This document shows positions 9,169-17,553 of a stretch of 64,000 nt of DNA, piece after piece. Numbering within the stretch: the first letter of the stretch is position 1; each line of letters begins with the position of its first letter. This stretch comes from DTFZ01 sp050260375. Lineage in GTDB: Bacteria; Bacillota; Clostridia; Christensenellales; SZUA-584. The stretch is from positions 248,001 to 312,000 of the forward strand of contig JBLNCA010000037.1 in assembly GCA_050260375.1 (NCBI GenBank), read 5' to 3'. The translations under genes were made by a program, and so were the position numbers. Under the pieces are notes generated by a model. That model was not told the origin of the DNA. It worked only from the letters and a program-made list of their open reading frames with translations, and did not search any database.

Positions 9169-9555
9169 CTAAAAATGTTTTTTGAATTTTTTCTTTGCAC
9201 TTTCGATTGATTTCCACGCAGCGTTTGGAGCGACGTCTTCGATACGGGCAATCTCATTAACCGACAAGCCATCAGCAAGCATTAACAGTCGCCGTTTCTG
9301 TGTTTCCGAAAGCTTGTCCAGCGCAGTGTTGATCCGAGCGGCGTCTTCTTCGCGTATCAAATCGGTTTCGGGAGTAGTGTCTATCGCATACTCGAGTCCC
9401 TCGTAATCGATAGCGTCGAGCGAATAGCAGTGGTAGCGCTCCTTACGGGCGAGATTGCTCTCCTCGCGTCGTGATGCTGTTATGTAGCTCCCGATTTCCT
9501 CGTTGACTTCAACTTCTGCTGTGGTTCCGTCTGCGAATTTCCATTGAATTCTCAT
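9169..9555 (-). CDS. sigma-70 region 4-like phage regulator
   Basis: The start MRIQWKFADG at 9555 follows AAAGGA; the longer open frame to 9675 lacks a site. The 128-residue protein has a short beta-rich N-terminus and a C-terminal helix-turn-helix of sigma region 4 type (LSETQKRRLLMLADGLSVNE, then IARIEDVAPNAAWKSIESAKK). Such small sigma-like proteins are common at the 5' end of phage or ICE modules. As first gene of the minus-strand operon it may set its expression. It lacks region 2, so it cannot be a complete sigma factor by itself. Confidence 0.8.
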   Translation of the reverse strand: MRIQWKFADGTTAEVEVNEEIGSYITASRREESNLARKERYHCYSLDAIDYEGLEYAIDTTPETDLIREEDAARINTALDKLSETQKRRLLMLADGLSVNEIARIEDVAPNAAWKSIESAKKKFKKHF

Positions 9556-9799
9556 GCGTTGTGTCCTTTCCGCCTGTGTGCGGATGAGGGCGACAAGGAC
9601 ACATAAAAAGCCGGTGCTTCGATGTAAACCGACCGTTACGCCTGAAATGGGCATGACAAGGCACGGTGGGTACATCCGAGGCTCCGAACACGGCGTTTAC
9701 CGTGCTTGGAACTTCCTATGTATCCCGCCGCCTTAATGCGCATCTCAGGCTTTGAGATTTATTTTTTCAGCAAAATGTGTTCATTTTTGCAGTTAATGC
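9556..9799. other. intergenic leader between divergent operons
   Basis: No convincing gene. In the minus orientation this is the leader of the phage module. It contains a clean hairpin, CACGG-cgttta-CCGTG (about 9690-9706), and other G+C-rich segments that could fold in RNA. Two overlapping minus frames are open here, but neither has a ribosome site. Confidence 0.4.
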
Positions 9800-9815
9800 A
9801 TTTGCGAAAGCAAAT
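9800..9815. promoter_or_regulatory. inverted repeat ATTTGC-N4-GCAAAT, candidate operator
   Basis: A perfect six-base inverted repeat sits just upstream of the -35 box of the plus-strand promoter. The half-site ATTTGC recurs inside the promoter spacer (about 9826-9831). Position and repetition fit an operator for the defence operon; the XRE protein at 13288 is the nearest candidate binder. Confidence 0.5.
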
Positions 9816-9821
9816 AAACTA

Positions 9822-9850
9822 TTGACATTTGCAAAATTTTGTCATATAAT
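9822..9850 (+). promoter_or_regulatory. consensus sigma-A promoter for the defence genes
   Basis: TTGACA (9822-9827), a 17-base spacer and TATAAT (9845-9850) match the vegetative consensus exactly. It reads towards the ABC-3C genes, whose first start lies about 170 bases downstream. Confidence 0.85.
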
Positions 9851-10021
9851 ACCTTTAGTTTGTTGCATCGGCTGTTGCAACCAGCTTTGTATTGCATTTT
9901 TCTTCAGATATGAATCATTCTGCTGACAATATAATTGTATTTGATTTTCTGTTTTTACCACGGAACGCAACGGACTGATTCGGACCGATTCGGACTATGG
10001 GCAGAGAAAGGAGAGGCGCTT

Positions 10022-10993
10022 GTGAAGCCGGATGAATATTTCAGAATGATGTATCCCTATATTGGACAAGCAAAGCAGCCAGCAGAGTATCTAGATGACC
10101 TACTCTGCAATTTTGTCGTGGATGATGCAGACTTCGCCGGAAGCCCTCTGACTGATAAAACTCCAGATTACAAAAATCGCATATATAACGGATCGAAGCC
10201 GTTTCCAATATCACTTGCGGCACAGCTTCTAGACGCAAGTGACCCTATGTGCTTTTCAGCTTATATAAATGACAGCCTTTCTAATGATCTCGCAGAAAAT
10301 CTTGAAAAGGAGTTAACAGAGCTTGGCATTGATATCCAAGGCGATGATGTCGCCGATAAATGCGCCAAGCTCTTTGTTTCAATTTTGACGGAAACTGCGA
10401 GGCGAACAAAAAGAAAAGACACCCCCGCCGGTGCTGCTTCATATGGGAAGCAGAAACTAACAGGAGTGCCAATAGCAACTGTATATGTAAGGGACGGAAA
10501 AATTTCAATTAACGGGCAGGTGTTTAACCTACATAAAAAAATAACTCCGCCCGAAGATATTGCCCAAGAGGAAATGCCATACATTAAGGCGCTATTTGCT
10601 GCTTACGCACAAGCTACAGGTATGGCTTGTGTAACGAAAGATAATTTGTCTACACTTAACGCCAGATATCGCCGTAACTATTCGGATCAGCGTGAAAACT
10701 ATTATAATGCTGTTCGGGTAGAGCGTTCAGTGCGTGAAATATTCGAGAATGGTGATGTGGAATTTGGCAAGATAAAGGAAGATGCTTACAACGGTATCAT
10801 TGATGTATGTTGGAATGATTTTGATGACGGTTTTAAACGTCTATTGGCTGTTTTAAATCAGGTGTCACAGATAACGCTAACAAAATCTTTTCTCACGCAA
10901 ATCAAAGATCTTATCAACAACAGCGAAAAGAAAGGCATTTGCCATATGCTGGTGAATGACGGGAAAATCCAGTGGGTGTTTGACGATGACTGA
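10022..10993 (+). CDS. ABC-3C system effector-type component
   Basis: I place the start at GTG 10022, eight bases after GGAGAGG; the frame is open further upstream without a site. The 323-residue protein is the first gene of a three-gene set matching ABC three-component conflict systems: effector, middle component, Rad50-like ATPase. Its C-terminal 70 residues (DVCWNDFDDGFKRLLAVL to KIQWVFDDD) occupy the place of the ABC-3C C-terminal domain that couples effectors to the ATPase. The N-terminal 200 residues have no toxin motif I recognise. The stop overlaps the next start by eight bases. Confidence 0.75.
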   Translation: MKPDEYFRMMYPYIGQAKQPAEYLDDLLCNFVVDDADFAGSPLTDKTPDYKNRIYNGSKPFPISLAAQLLDASDPMCFSAYINDSLSNDLAENLEKELTELGIDIQGDDVADKCAKLFVSILTETARRTKRKDTPAGAASYGKQKLTGVPIATVYVRDGKISINGQVFNLHKKITPPEDIAQEEMPYIKALFAAYAQATGMACVTKDNLSTLNARYRRNYSDQRENYYNAVRVERSVREIFENGDVEFGKIKEDAYNGIIDVCWNDFDDGFKRLLAVLNQVSQITLTKSFLTQIKDLINNSEKKGICHMLVNDGKIQWVFDDD

Positions 10994-11429
10994 ACTGTTT
11001 AACACCCCGTTCGAAACTTCACTCCGCGTTCTTCTGACCCTACGCGTATTTGGAGAAGCTATGACGCTGGACAAAATTGCTGCCGCTGATTTTATGACGA
11101 TTTATGCTCGTGATTTTAGCCTTGCTGCGTACAACCTGAATGGTGACAACAGCTTAAGTTTTAGTGAAGTAGCGTCAAAGAGAGTGCTTGTTGGCAAGGC
11201 AATTAAGCAGCTTGTACTTAATAGGCTCGTATCAGCAGTACAAAACCGAAGCGGCTTTACATACGAAATAACAGCACAAGGAGCGCATATATGTGACGAG
11301 CTGACTTCCGACTATACCGATGAGTATATTGTTATGTCTCAAGCGGTTTGCAAGTATATTGAAGGCAAGTCAGAAGTTGAAATTCTCGCAGAAATTAATA
11401 AAAGAGCACTTAGCGGAAAGGAGGAGTGA
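10986..11429 (+). CDS. ABC-3C system middle component
   Basis: The start MTELFNTPFETSLRVL at 10986 overlaps the upstream stop; an in-frame ATG at 10956 lies inside the previous gene. LFNTPFET at the N-terminus followed by a winged-helix-like domain (ITAQGAHICDELTSDYTDEY) is characteristic of ABC-3C middle components of about 150 residues. It is predicted to bridge the ATPase and the effector. The next gene's AGGAGG lies in its last codons. Confidence 0.82.
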   Translation: MTELFNTPFETSLRVLLTLRVFGEAMTLDKIAAADFMTIYARDFSLAAYNLNGDNSLSFSEVASKRVLVGKAIKQLVLNRLVSAVQNRSGFTYEITAQGAHICDELTSDYTDEYIVMSQAVCKYIEGKSEVEILAEINKRALSGKEE

Positions 11430-11431
11430 AC

Positions 11432-13273
11432 ATGGCAGATTTTTATATAAATAAGCTAATAGTCAAGGGTGCCGGTAAAAAGGATGCTGTTGCAGAGTTT
11501 GACAGAGGGCTTACGATTATATCGGGTCCTTCAAACACAGGAAAAACCACCATCCTTCGTTGTATCGATTATATTTTTGGCAGTGATAATCTTCCGTTTG
11601 CGGGTGCCACTGGTTATGATACTATTATGCTTTTTGTTAGCACAGAAGATGGCTCGATTCAATTTACACGCAAACTGGAATCAAACAAAATCGATGTAGT
11701 TAGTTCTGACGATAGAATCGAAAGTGGTACTTATAAAGCCAGAAACGCGACGAAAACCATGGAATCTATCAGTAAGGTTTGGCTTGCTTTAATTGGTATA
11801 GAGGATGACCATGACATAATTGCCAACGAAAATTTTAGACCACAACATCTGACATGGCGCACCTTCCTGCCCGTCATCCTAATAAAGGAACGTCAGATAG
11901 AACGAGAGAGTTCTATCCTTATGCCAGAAGGCGGTGCAAAAAGCATACAGGGGCGCACAGCTTTCCTCTCATCTTTATTGTTTTTGATATACGGAAACGA
12001 CTTCTCCAATTTTGATGAACGCGAAAGCAAAAAAGAACGAGCCATACGAAAAGCAGCAGTTGAAAAGTATATCAATAAAGAGCTTTCCGGAGTTGCAGAC
12101 CGAAAACAAAGTATCCTTGATATGATTGGTGCATTTGACGGGTTGGACGTCCAAAAAGAAATTGACAATGCAGTTCAAGCATTATCGGATATCGAAGAAA
12201 AAATATCAGCCGCGATGTCAAACAGCCAGTCGTTACTCAACAACATGCTAGCGAAGAAAGAGCGTTTGACAGAATGCCAAATGCTTATATCACGCTACGC
12301 CGCACTAAAAACGCAGTACAGCGCAGACATAAAGCGGCTTTCATTTATCGTTGACGGCGAAACCGTTATGAAACATGTGTCGCATGACTCTAACTGCCCG
12401 TTTTGTAATGGGAAAATCCCGACACAGAATACGAAATCTTACATTGAGGCTGCCCGATCCGAGCTTTCAAGGATAGTGGCTCAATATAACGACCTTGTTG
12501 GTGCAGAAGATGATATCAAACAACAAATACAGGAATTACAGACAGAGATTGTGCTACTGACAGAACAGAAAAGCAGTGTGGAAGAGCTGATAGCAAAAGA
12601 TCTGCAGCCACAAGCCAGAGCTCTTTCTGAGACCATTGATGCTTATCGCGTATATATACAGTTAAACTATGAGCTCGATGTAATACACCGCCTCGCTGAT
12701 GGATGGTATAGCGACCTGCGTGATATGCAGAACGAAGATGTATCCGAAATTAAATATAAGCCAATGGACAAGTTTGATGACCGATTTTGGGAAGGGATGG
12801 ATGCTGCACTAATTGAAATATTGACGGAGTGCAAGTACACGCCTCTTATCTCAGCGCGATTCTCAAAGAGCTCTTTCGACTTAGAAATTAACGGACAAGC
12901 AAAAGCTTTAACGCAAGGTAAAGGTTACTGCTCCATTTTAAATACGATTGTGGTCATGGCATTTCGCAAATTCATGTTGGAAAATGCTGTTTACAATCCT
13001 GGGCTATGTATCGTTGACACGCCGCTACATGGAATTGATGAGGGAACAAAGAATGAAACATCGGAGAGTGTACAAACCGCTTTGTTTCAGTACTTCATCA
13101 ATAGCCGAGAAATGGGACAGCTGATAATCGTGGAAAACGAGCGGACGCTACCTAATCTCGATTATAATCAGAACGGTGTAAGACGAATCATCTTCACAGG
13201 CATCGTCGGTGAAGATCAGTGTGGTTTTTTGCATGATTGCAAATTTGATATACCACAATCCCCAAAAGAGTGA
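11432..13273 (+). CDS. ABC-3C system Rad50/SMC-like ATPase
   Basis: This 613-residue ATPase starts at ATG 11432 after AAGGAGGAG; a GTG six bases earlier is part of the same site. It has an N-terminal Walker A (SGPSNTGKTT), a central coiled coil with a zinc-hook-like CPFCNGKIP (about residue 320), and a C-terminal signature and Walker B region (TQGKGYCSILN, LCIVDTPLHGIDEG). This layout fits the DUF3732/ABC-3C ATPases, thought to sense invading nucleic acid and trigger the linked effector. It is translationally linked to the middle component. Confidence 0.87.
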   Translation: MADFYINKLIVKGAGKKDAVAEFDRGLTIISGPSNTGKTTILRCIDYIFGSDNLPFAGATGYDTIMLFVSTEDGSIQFTRKLESNKIDVVSSDDRIESGTYKARNATKTMESISKVWLALIGIEDDHDIIANENFRPQHLTWRTFLPVILIKERQIERESSILMPEGGAKSIQGRTAFLSSLLFLIYGNDFSNFDERESKKERAIRKAAVEKYINKELSGVADRKQSILDMIGAFDGLDVQKEIDNAVQALSDIEEKISAAMSNSQSLLNNMLAKKERLTECQMLISRYAALKTQYSADIKRLSFIVDGETVMKHVSHDSNCPFCNGKIPTQNTKSYIEAARSELSRIVAQYNDLVGAEDDIKQQIQELQTEIVLLTEQKSSVEELIAKDLQPQARALSETIDAYRVYIQLNYELDVIHRLADGWYSDLRDMQNEDVSEIKYKPMDKFDDRFWEGMDAALIEILTECKYTPLISARFSKSSFDLEINGQAKALTQGKGYCSILNTIVVMAFRKFMLENAVYNPGLCIVDTPLHGIDEGTKNETSESVQTALFQYFINSREMGQLIIVENERTLPNLDYNQNGVRRIIFTGIVGEDQCGFLHDCKFDIPQSPKE

Positions 13274-13287
13274 TATGAGGTGGTATC

Positions 13288-13515
13288 GTGCATTTTAGTT
13301 ACAATAACTTATGGAAGTTATTAATCGACAAAAACATGAACAAGCAGGATTTGCGAAAAATAACAGGTATCAGTTCCGCTTCAATTGCCAAGCTGGGCAA
13401 AGGCGAGAATGTAAATACCGAAGTGCTCCTGCGTATATGTAAGGCACTAAATTGTGATATATCTGATATTATGGAATTCGTCCCAGGTTCGTGTGATGAT
13501 TTCGGCAAAGAGTGA
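13288..13515 (+). CDS. XRE-family transcriptional regulator
   Basis: The 75-residue protein is a single Cro/C1-type helix-turn-helix: NLWKLLIDKNMNKQDLRKIT, then GISSASIAKLGKGENVNTEV, then LLRICKALNCDISDIMEF. It starts at GTG 13288 after TGAGGTGG. It lies between the ABC-3C and BREX genes on the same strand, fifteen bases after the ATPase stop. It is the likely regulator of one or both systems, possibly through the palindromes at 9800 and 13538. Confidence 0.88.
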   Translation: MHFSYNNLWKLLIDKNMNKQDLRKITGISSASIAKLGKGENVNTEVLLRICKALNCDISDIMEFVPGSCDDFGKE

Positions 13516-13537
13516 GATAAAAATTACTGAGCATATC

Positions 13538-13547
13538 ATCAATTGAT
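13538..13547. promoter_or_regulatory. palindrome ATCAATTGAT before the BREX genes
   Basis: A perfect ten-base palindrome sits in the 75-base gap between the XRE gene and the first BREX gene. Such sites often bind XRE dimers, but I see no strong -35/-10 pair here, so a regulatory role is only suggested. Confidence 0.35.
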
Positions 13548-13590
13548 TAATGTTGGTACATTTTTGGGTGAATAAAGAAGGGGTTTAGCT

Positions 13591-15207
13591 ATGGCAACTG
13601 ATCATAATATAAAATTACATAGTGCTGATATATCGACCAGCTGTCTTATCAATGCGGTTAGAGTTTCTTTTGGCACATGGTTGTCAGGTAATAAGAGCAA
13701 GCATGAAACAGCACTTATTCTATCATCGCTTGATAGTGCCTCTGAGCAGATGTTAAAGCGAAAGATAATAGATTGTTCACTGTGGGAAATAACAAACCCC
13801 GCTGTTTTCATTGAGGTCTATAATAAGGCACGTGACAACAAGTTATTTAGAGTAATGGATAAGAAATGCTATTTATCGTTTATGCGGGATGGGCGAGTGT
13901 TTTTAAAGTTCCTCAAATCAAAGCCAGCTATACAGATTGATAATGCTTCGAAAAATATATCACCTTTGGACGAACAGCAAACTACACCTTTGACCATCAA
14001 AGATGCAGTGGTAACGGTGCTTACAGAATCATCCCAGGCATTAACCGCTAATGAAATATATGACGAGATAGTAAAACGTTGCTTATATACATTTGGGGCG
14101 CAAAACCCTGTTAACGTTGTTCGAAATATTATCGAGAGCGCTTGTGATAATTCTACATACTCTGAACAAAATAGAGCATCTGTGCCATACTTTCACTTTG
14201 AAGTAAATGAGGCTGGTAAAAGAGTTTATTGTCTATTAAATGATATACAAAAATACCACCAGCAACCTGTCAATACAAACGTTTACTCCTCATCTCTCAG
14301 CAACATCGTTGATCTTGAAGAAGGAAAAGCTGGCATAAGAGAAATTCTTGAAGCCCACTTTCAGACGCTTTACGGGTACAGTAATATCAGTATTCTATGG
14401 AATGCAGCTCAGGATACTCTACCACTGTTTCTAAATGATAATGCTATTAATACTGCTGATCAACTATGGCGCCTTACATACAATGCTTTTGAAAATGAAT
14501 ATGTAATGAGTTATCCTCACATATGGAAAGCGCAGCCAAATTATCCACAGAGCTATGTAGGTGTTATCATCAACCTTGCTAGACAGTTAGGTGGAACCGT
14601 TACCAGAGAACAAATTGATGATTATTTCACACGTATTAAACAAAGGTCGCCTATCAACGCGACGGTTATACGTCAGGGATTATTGATGTTCTACGCTTCT
14701 AAACATTTCATACTAACAGAGATTGTTGAATTGACAAATGAGCGTTGTGCCGCAATAACAAAGTCATTGAACAAGCTCTTTGCGTGCGAAAATGTGTCTT
14801 ACATTGTATTACGGGACATAGCCTCTAAATGGTTTTCATCATTACCAACAATAAAGGGTGGTTTGAGTTGGACAGCATTACTGTTACAAGAAACCTTAAG
14901 ATTGAGACCCGGAATTGGCTATAGGGTAATATTTTCCGGTCTTGATGGACAAGCGCTTGATACACTCGGGGCCGCAATTGTTCCAAACGAATCGGATATC
15001 AGCTGTTTTGCGGATTTGGTGCATCGATATTGTCAAGAGAGAAAAATATTGGGCAAGAAAATGGCTACAGAAGAACTTAGAACACTTTTACGTGACGTAG
15101 GTATGCTCGAAGGTAATGAACTAATTTATAACCTTCATAAAGCATTAAAAGACTACCGTTTTGCTTTCACAGACGAAAACAGAATGGTTAAGATATTGGA
15201 GAGATAA
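13591..15207 (+). CDS. HARE-HTH domain protein of the BREX locus
   Basis: This 538-residue protein begins the BREX operon and ends five bases before brxP. Residues of about 133-215 match the HARE-HTH (HB1/ASXL) winged helix: TIKDAVVTVLTESSQALTAN, EIYDEIVKRC, then a YFHFEVNEAGKRVYCLL hairpin. HARE-HTH domains link DNA-binding proteins such as RpoE delta and ASXL, and some restriction enzymes, to DNA or modified DNA. The N-terminal 110 residues and C-terminal 300 residues, both mixed alpha/beta, match nothing I know. No methyltransferase or nuclease motif is visible. It may recognise sites or marks for the BREX complex; that is inference. Confidence 0.7.
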   Translation: MATDHNIKLHSADISTSCLINAVRVSFGTWLSGNKSKHETALILSSLDSASEQMLKRKIIDCSLWEITNPAVFIEVYNKARDNKLFRVMDKKCYLSFMRDGRVFLKFLKSKPAIQIDNASKNISPLDEQQTTPLTIKDAVVTVLTESSQALTANEIYDEIVKRCLYTFGAQNPVNVVRNIIESACDNSTYSEQNRASVPYFHFEVNEAGKRVYCLLNDIQKYHQQPVNTNVYSSSLSNIVDLEEGKAGIREILEAHFQTLYGYSNISILWNAAQDTLPLFLNDNAINTADQLWRLTYNAFENEYVMSYPHIWKAQPNYPQSYVGVIINLARQLGGTVTREQIDDYFTRIKQRSPINATVIRQGLLMFYASKHFILTEIVELTNERCAAITKSLNKLFACENVSYIVLRDIASKWFSSLPTIKGGLSWTALLLQETLRLRPGIGYRVIFSGLDGQALDTLGAAIVPNESDISCFADLVHRYCQERKILGKKMATEELRTLLRDVGMLEGNELIYNLHKALKDYRFAFTDENRMVKILER

Positions 15208-15212
15208 AAAGA

Positions 15213-17540
15213 ATGTATGGTTATCAATGGACTGATAAAAATGGAATATATCGCCTTGTGCCTAACGCCAAGGTTATCAAAGAAATTCGACCCGTTTTTA
15301 GGGAGGAACTTGACTACTTTGGTTTTAATAATTACTGGAATTATCCAAAGACTGATGCTCCACTCCTTTGGGCGGAAGGGATCCGACGGTATGTTGTTAA
15401 CGGAGAAGTAGTTGCCGAGGCCGTCGGTGGAGGGTTTTATACAAAGCCAACTATAAATGTAAAAAAAGAGAGATTAACACTTAAAGCAATAAACATTGAA
15501 CACTTATGGAAAGAAAATGAAAGCCTCATGAGAGGGCTTGAAGATAAAGCGATTGAGTTTATACGCCAAATTCATGATGAATATGCCGCCAAAGGAATGA
15601 AGTTTGTTGTTGCTTTCTCTGGAGGTAAGGATAGTCTCGTTTTACTCGACCTTGTTGCCAAGGCCCTGAGACCTGACGAATTTGTTGTTATTTTCAGTAA
15701 TACTGGAATGGAGTTTAGTGCAACGATCGACGCAGTAAAGAGAGCAAAGGAAAACTGGAGTAAGCTTCGTTTTTATGAAGCAGAGAGCCACATGTTACCG
15801 GAAACAACATGGGACGCTTTTGGTCCCCCAGGTCGAAGAATGCGGTGGTGCTGTTCAGTTCATAAATCAGTACCAACAATGCTAAAACTACGGGAAATTA
15901 CTGGCGATTACGATGCTAAAGCAGTAGTCTTTGAAGGGGTGCGTTCGGAAGAGAGTTTTGCTAGATCTGAATATGAAACAGTCCGGGAAGGCGTAAAGAA
16001 TATCAATCAGGTAAATGTCAGCCCTATACTCACTTGGGGAACAGCAGAGATTTATCTCTACTTGCTCAAAAACAAGATATTGCTTAACGATGCATATAAA
16101 GAAGGCTTTAATCGTGTAGGCTGTTCAGTGTGTCCTATGTCGTCTCCTTGGCGCGATCACCTAAGTTATGGATTCCATAAAGATGAAATTCAGCCACTTC
16201 TCAATGTGGTTGAAGATTATGTTGAAAGAGTCAAACCGGCCAAGAGTACCCAAAAGTATATTGAGAACGGCGGCTGGCGTGCAAGGATGGGGGGCCGTGG
16301 ATTAAAAAACGGCGGCAATCGTGTCACCGAAGTAATAGATGGCGATAAGATAATTTTTAGATTTACAAAGAGAACGGGTAACTGGTTAGATGTTGCAAAA
16401 ATACTAGGAGAAATAGTTGAGAAAAATGGTAATTCTTATACTCAGATTATTTCTCATCAAACATATACCTTTACGTTGGCAGGTGAAACGGTTACATATT
16501 CTCCATATACTCAAATGGACAGATTTGTTATTAGTAAACTGCGTGGCGTCGCATATAAAGTGGCGTACTGTATAGGTTGTAAAGCTTGTGTCGTGCAATG
16601 CCCCACAGGAGCATTTGAAATAACAGAAGAAAATAAAATCCTAATTCGTGAGGAATTATGTACTCATTGTGGCAATTGCATCAGTTTTACTGGTGGAAAA
16701 GGATGCCTTGTCGCAAAATCTTTATCGACTACGGAGGGAAATAATATGCAATTGAAAGGCATGAACAGATATCAAACATTCGGTTTCCGCCGTCCATGGC
16801 TAGAACATTTCTTTGAGCATGGTACGGACTGCTTTACACAGGGGCAGCTTGGAAACAGACAATATGATGCACTGCGTGTTTGGTTGCGCGAGGCAGAACT
16901 TCTTGAACCTTCAAACAAGGGAGATAAATCTGGAACGATGACCGAGTTATGCAATAAGCTCGTTGCACTTGGAGCTGGCAATCCAATGGTCTGGGCTGTG
17001 ATTTGGACAAATCTTGCCTATAACTCTGTTATCACAAAGTGGTATATGTTGTACACGCAAAGTGGCGAGACTTATGATAAGGCCGAACTTGTATTCATGC
17101 TTGGCGACGACTACTCTCCATCTACACGTGATAATGCGGTGACTGCTTTACTCGAAACTTTCCGCCACTCGCCAATTGGTACCGCACTCAAACAGGGTAT
17201 TCCGATTCCTGATGGCGCAAGTTATAAGTTCGTGAAGCAAGGTTGGGATGCCCCAGAAGCCGCAGCAATTCTCTATGCGCTCTATAAGTTTGCTGAGGAA
17301 ACAGGGCGATACACATTCACCTTAACTCAACTTGATAACGCTCGCGGTAATGCTGAGGCTAAGGGTGTAGACCCTGTAGCTATTTTCGGTTTAAATCCGA
17401 AAAATTTCAAAGCCATTGTGCAGGACATTGCGCTACAATATCCTGAGTTCATCCGTGTGGCATTTGTCCAAGACCTCGATAACATTATGCTTGTACCCGA
17501 AAAGAAAGCCATCGATGTGCTCGACATTATCACAGAGTAA
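15213..17540 (+). CDS. brxP: BREX type 4 BrxP: PP-loop PAPS reductase-like, ferredoxin and DUF4007-like fusion
   Basis: The 775-residue protein is the marker of type 4 BREX. It has three parts. A PAPS-reductase/DndC-like PP-loop domain carries SGGKDS (136-141) and cysteines at RWCCSVHK and GCSVCPM. A two-cluster ferredoxin domain carries CIGCKACVVQCP (453-464) and CTHCGNC (483-489). From about residue 516 a domain resembles DUF4007 (RYQTFGFRRPWLEHFFEHG). By analogy with DndC it would activate the DNA backbone and insert sulfur. It lies between the HARE-HTH gene and brxC, with the cysteine desulfurase at the end of the operon as likely sulfur source. Activity is inferred. Confidence 0.88.
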   Translation: MYGYQWTDKNGIYRLVPNAKVIKEIRPVFREELDYFGFNNYWNYPKTDAPLLWAEGIRRYVVNGEVVAEAVGGGFYTKPTINVKKERLTLKAINIEHLWKENESLMRGLEDKAIEFIRQIHDEYAAKGMKFVVAFSGGKDSLVLLDLVAKALRPDEFVVIFSNTGMEFSATIDAVKRAKENWSKLRFYEAESHMLPETTWDAFGPPGRRMRWCCSVHKSVPTMLKLREITGDYDAKAVVFEGVRSEESFARSEYETVREGVKNINQVNVSPILTWGTAEIYLYLLKNKILLNDAYKEGFNRVGCSVCPMSSPWRDHLSYGFHKDEIQPLLNVVEDYVERVKPAKSTQKYIENGGWRARMGGRGLKNGGNRVTEVIDGDKIIFRFTKRTGNWLDVAKILGEIVEKNGNSYTQIISHQTYTFTLAGETVTYSPYTQMDRFVISKLRGVAYKVAYCIGCKACVVQCPTGAFEITEENKILIREELCTHCGNCISFTGGKGCLVAKSLSTTEGNNMQLKGMNRYQTFGFRRPWLEHFFEHGTDCFTQGQLGNRQYDALRVWLREAELLEPSNKGDKSGTMTELCNKLVALGAGNPMVWAVIWTNLAYNSVITKWYMLYTQSGETYDKAELVFMLGDDYSPSTRDNAVTALLETFRHSPIGTALKQGIPIPDGASYKFVKQGWDAPEAAAILYALYKFAEETGRYTFTLTQLDNARGNAEAKGVDPVAIFGLNPKNFKAIVQDIALQYPEFIRVAFVQDLDNIMLVPEKKAIDVLDIITE

Positions 17541-17553
17541 AGGAGATAGAGGT

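Noticed and set aside
13591..15207. Idea that the first BREX gene is a methyltransferase or nuclease
   Set aside because: No SAM-binding or NPPY-type motif and no PD-(D/E)XK or HNH motif can be seen; only the HARE-HTH-like segment is recognisable.
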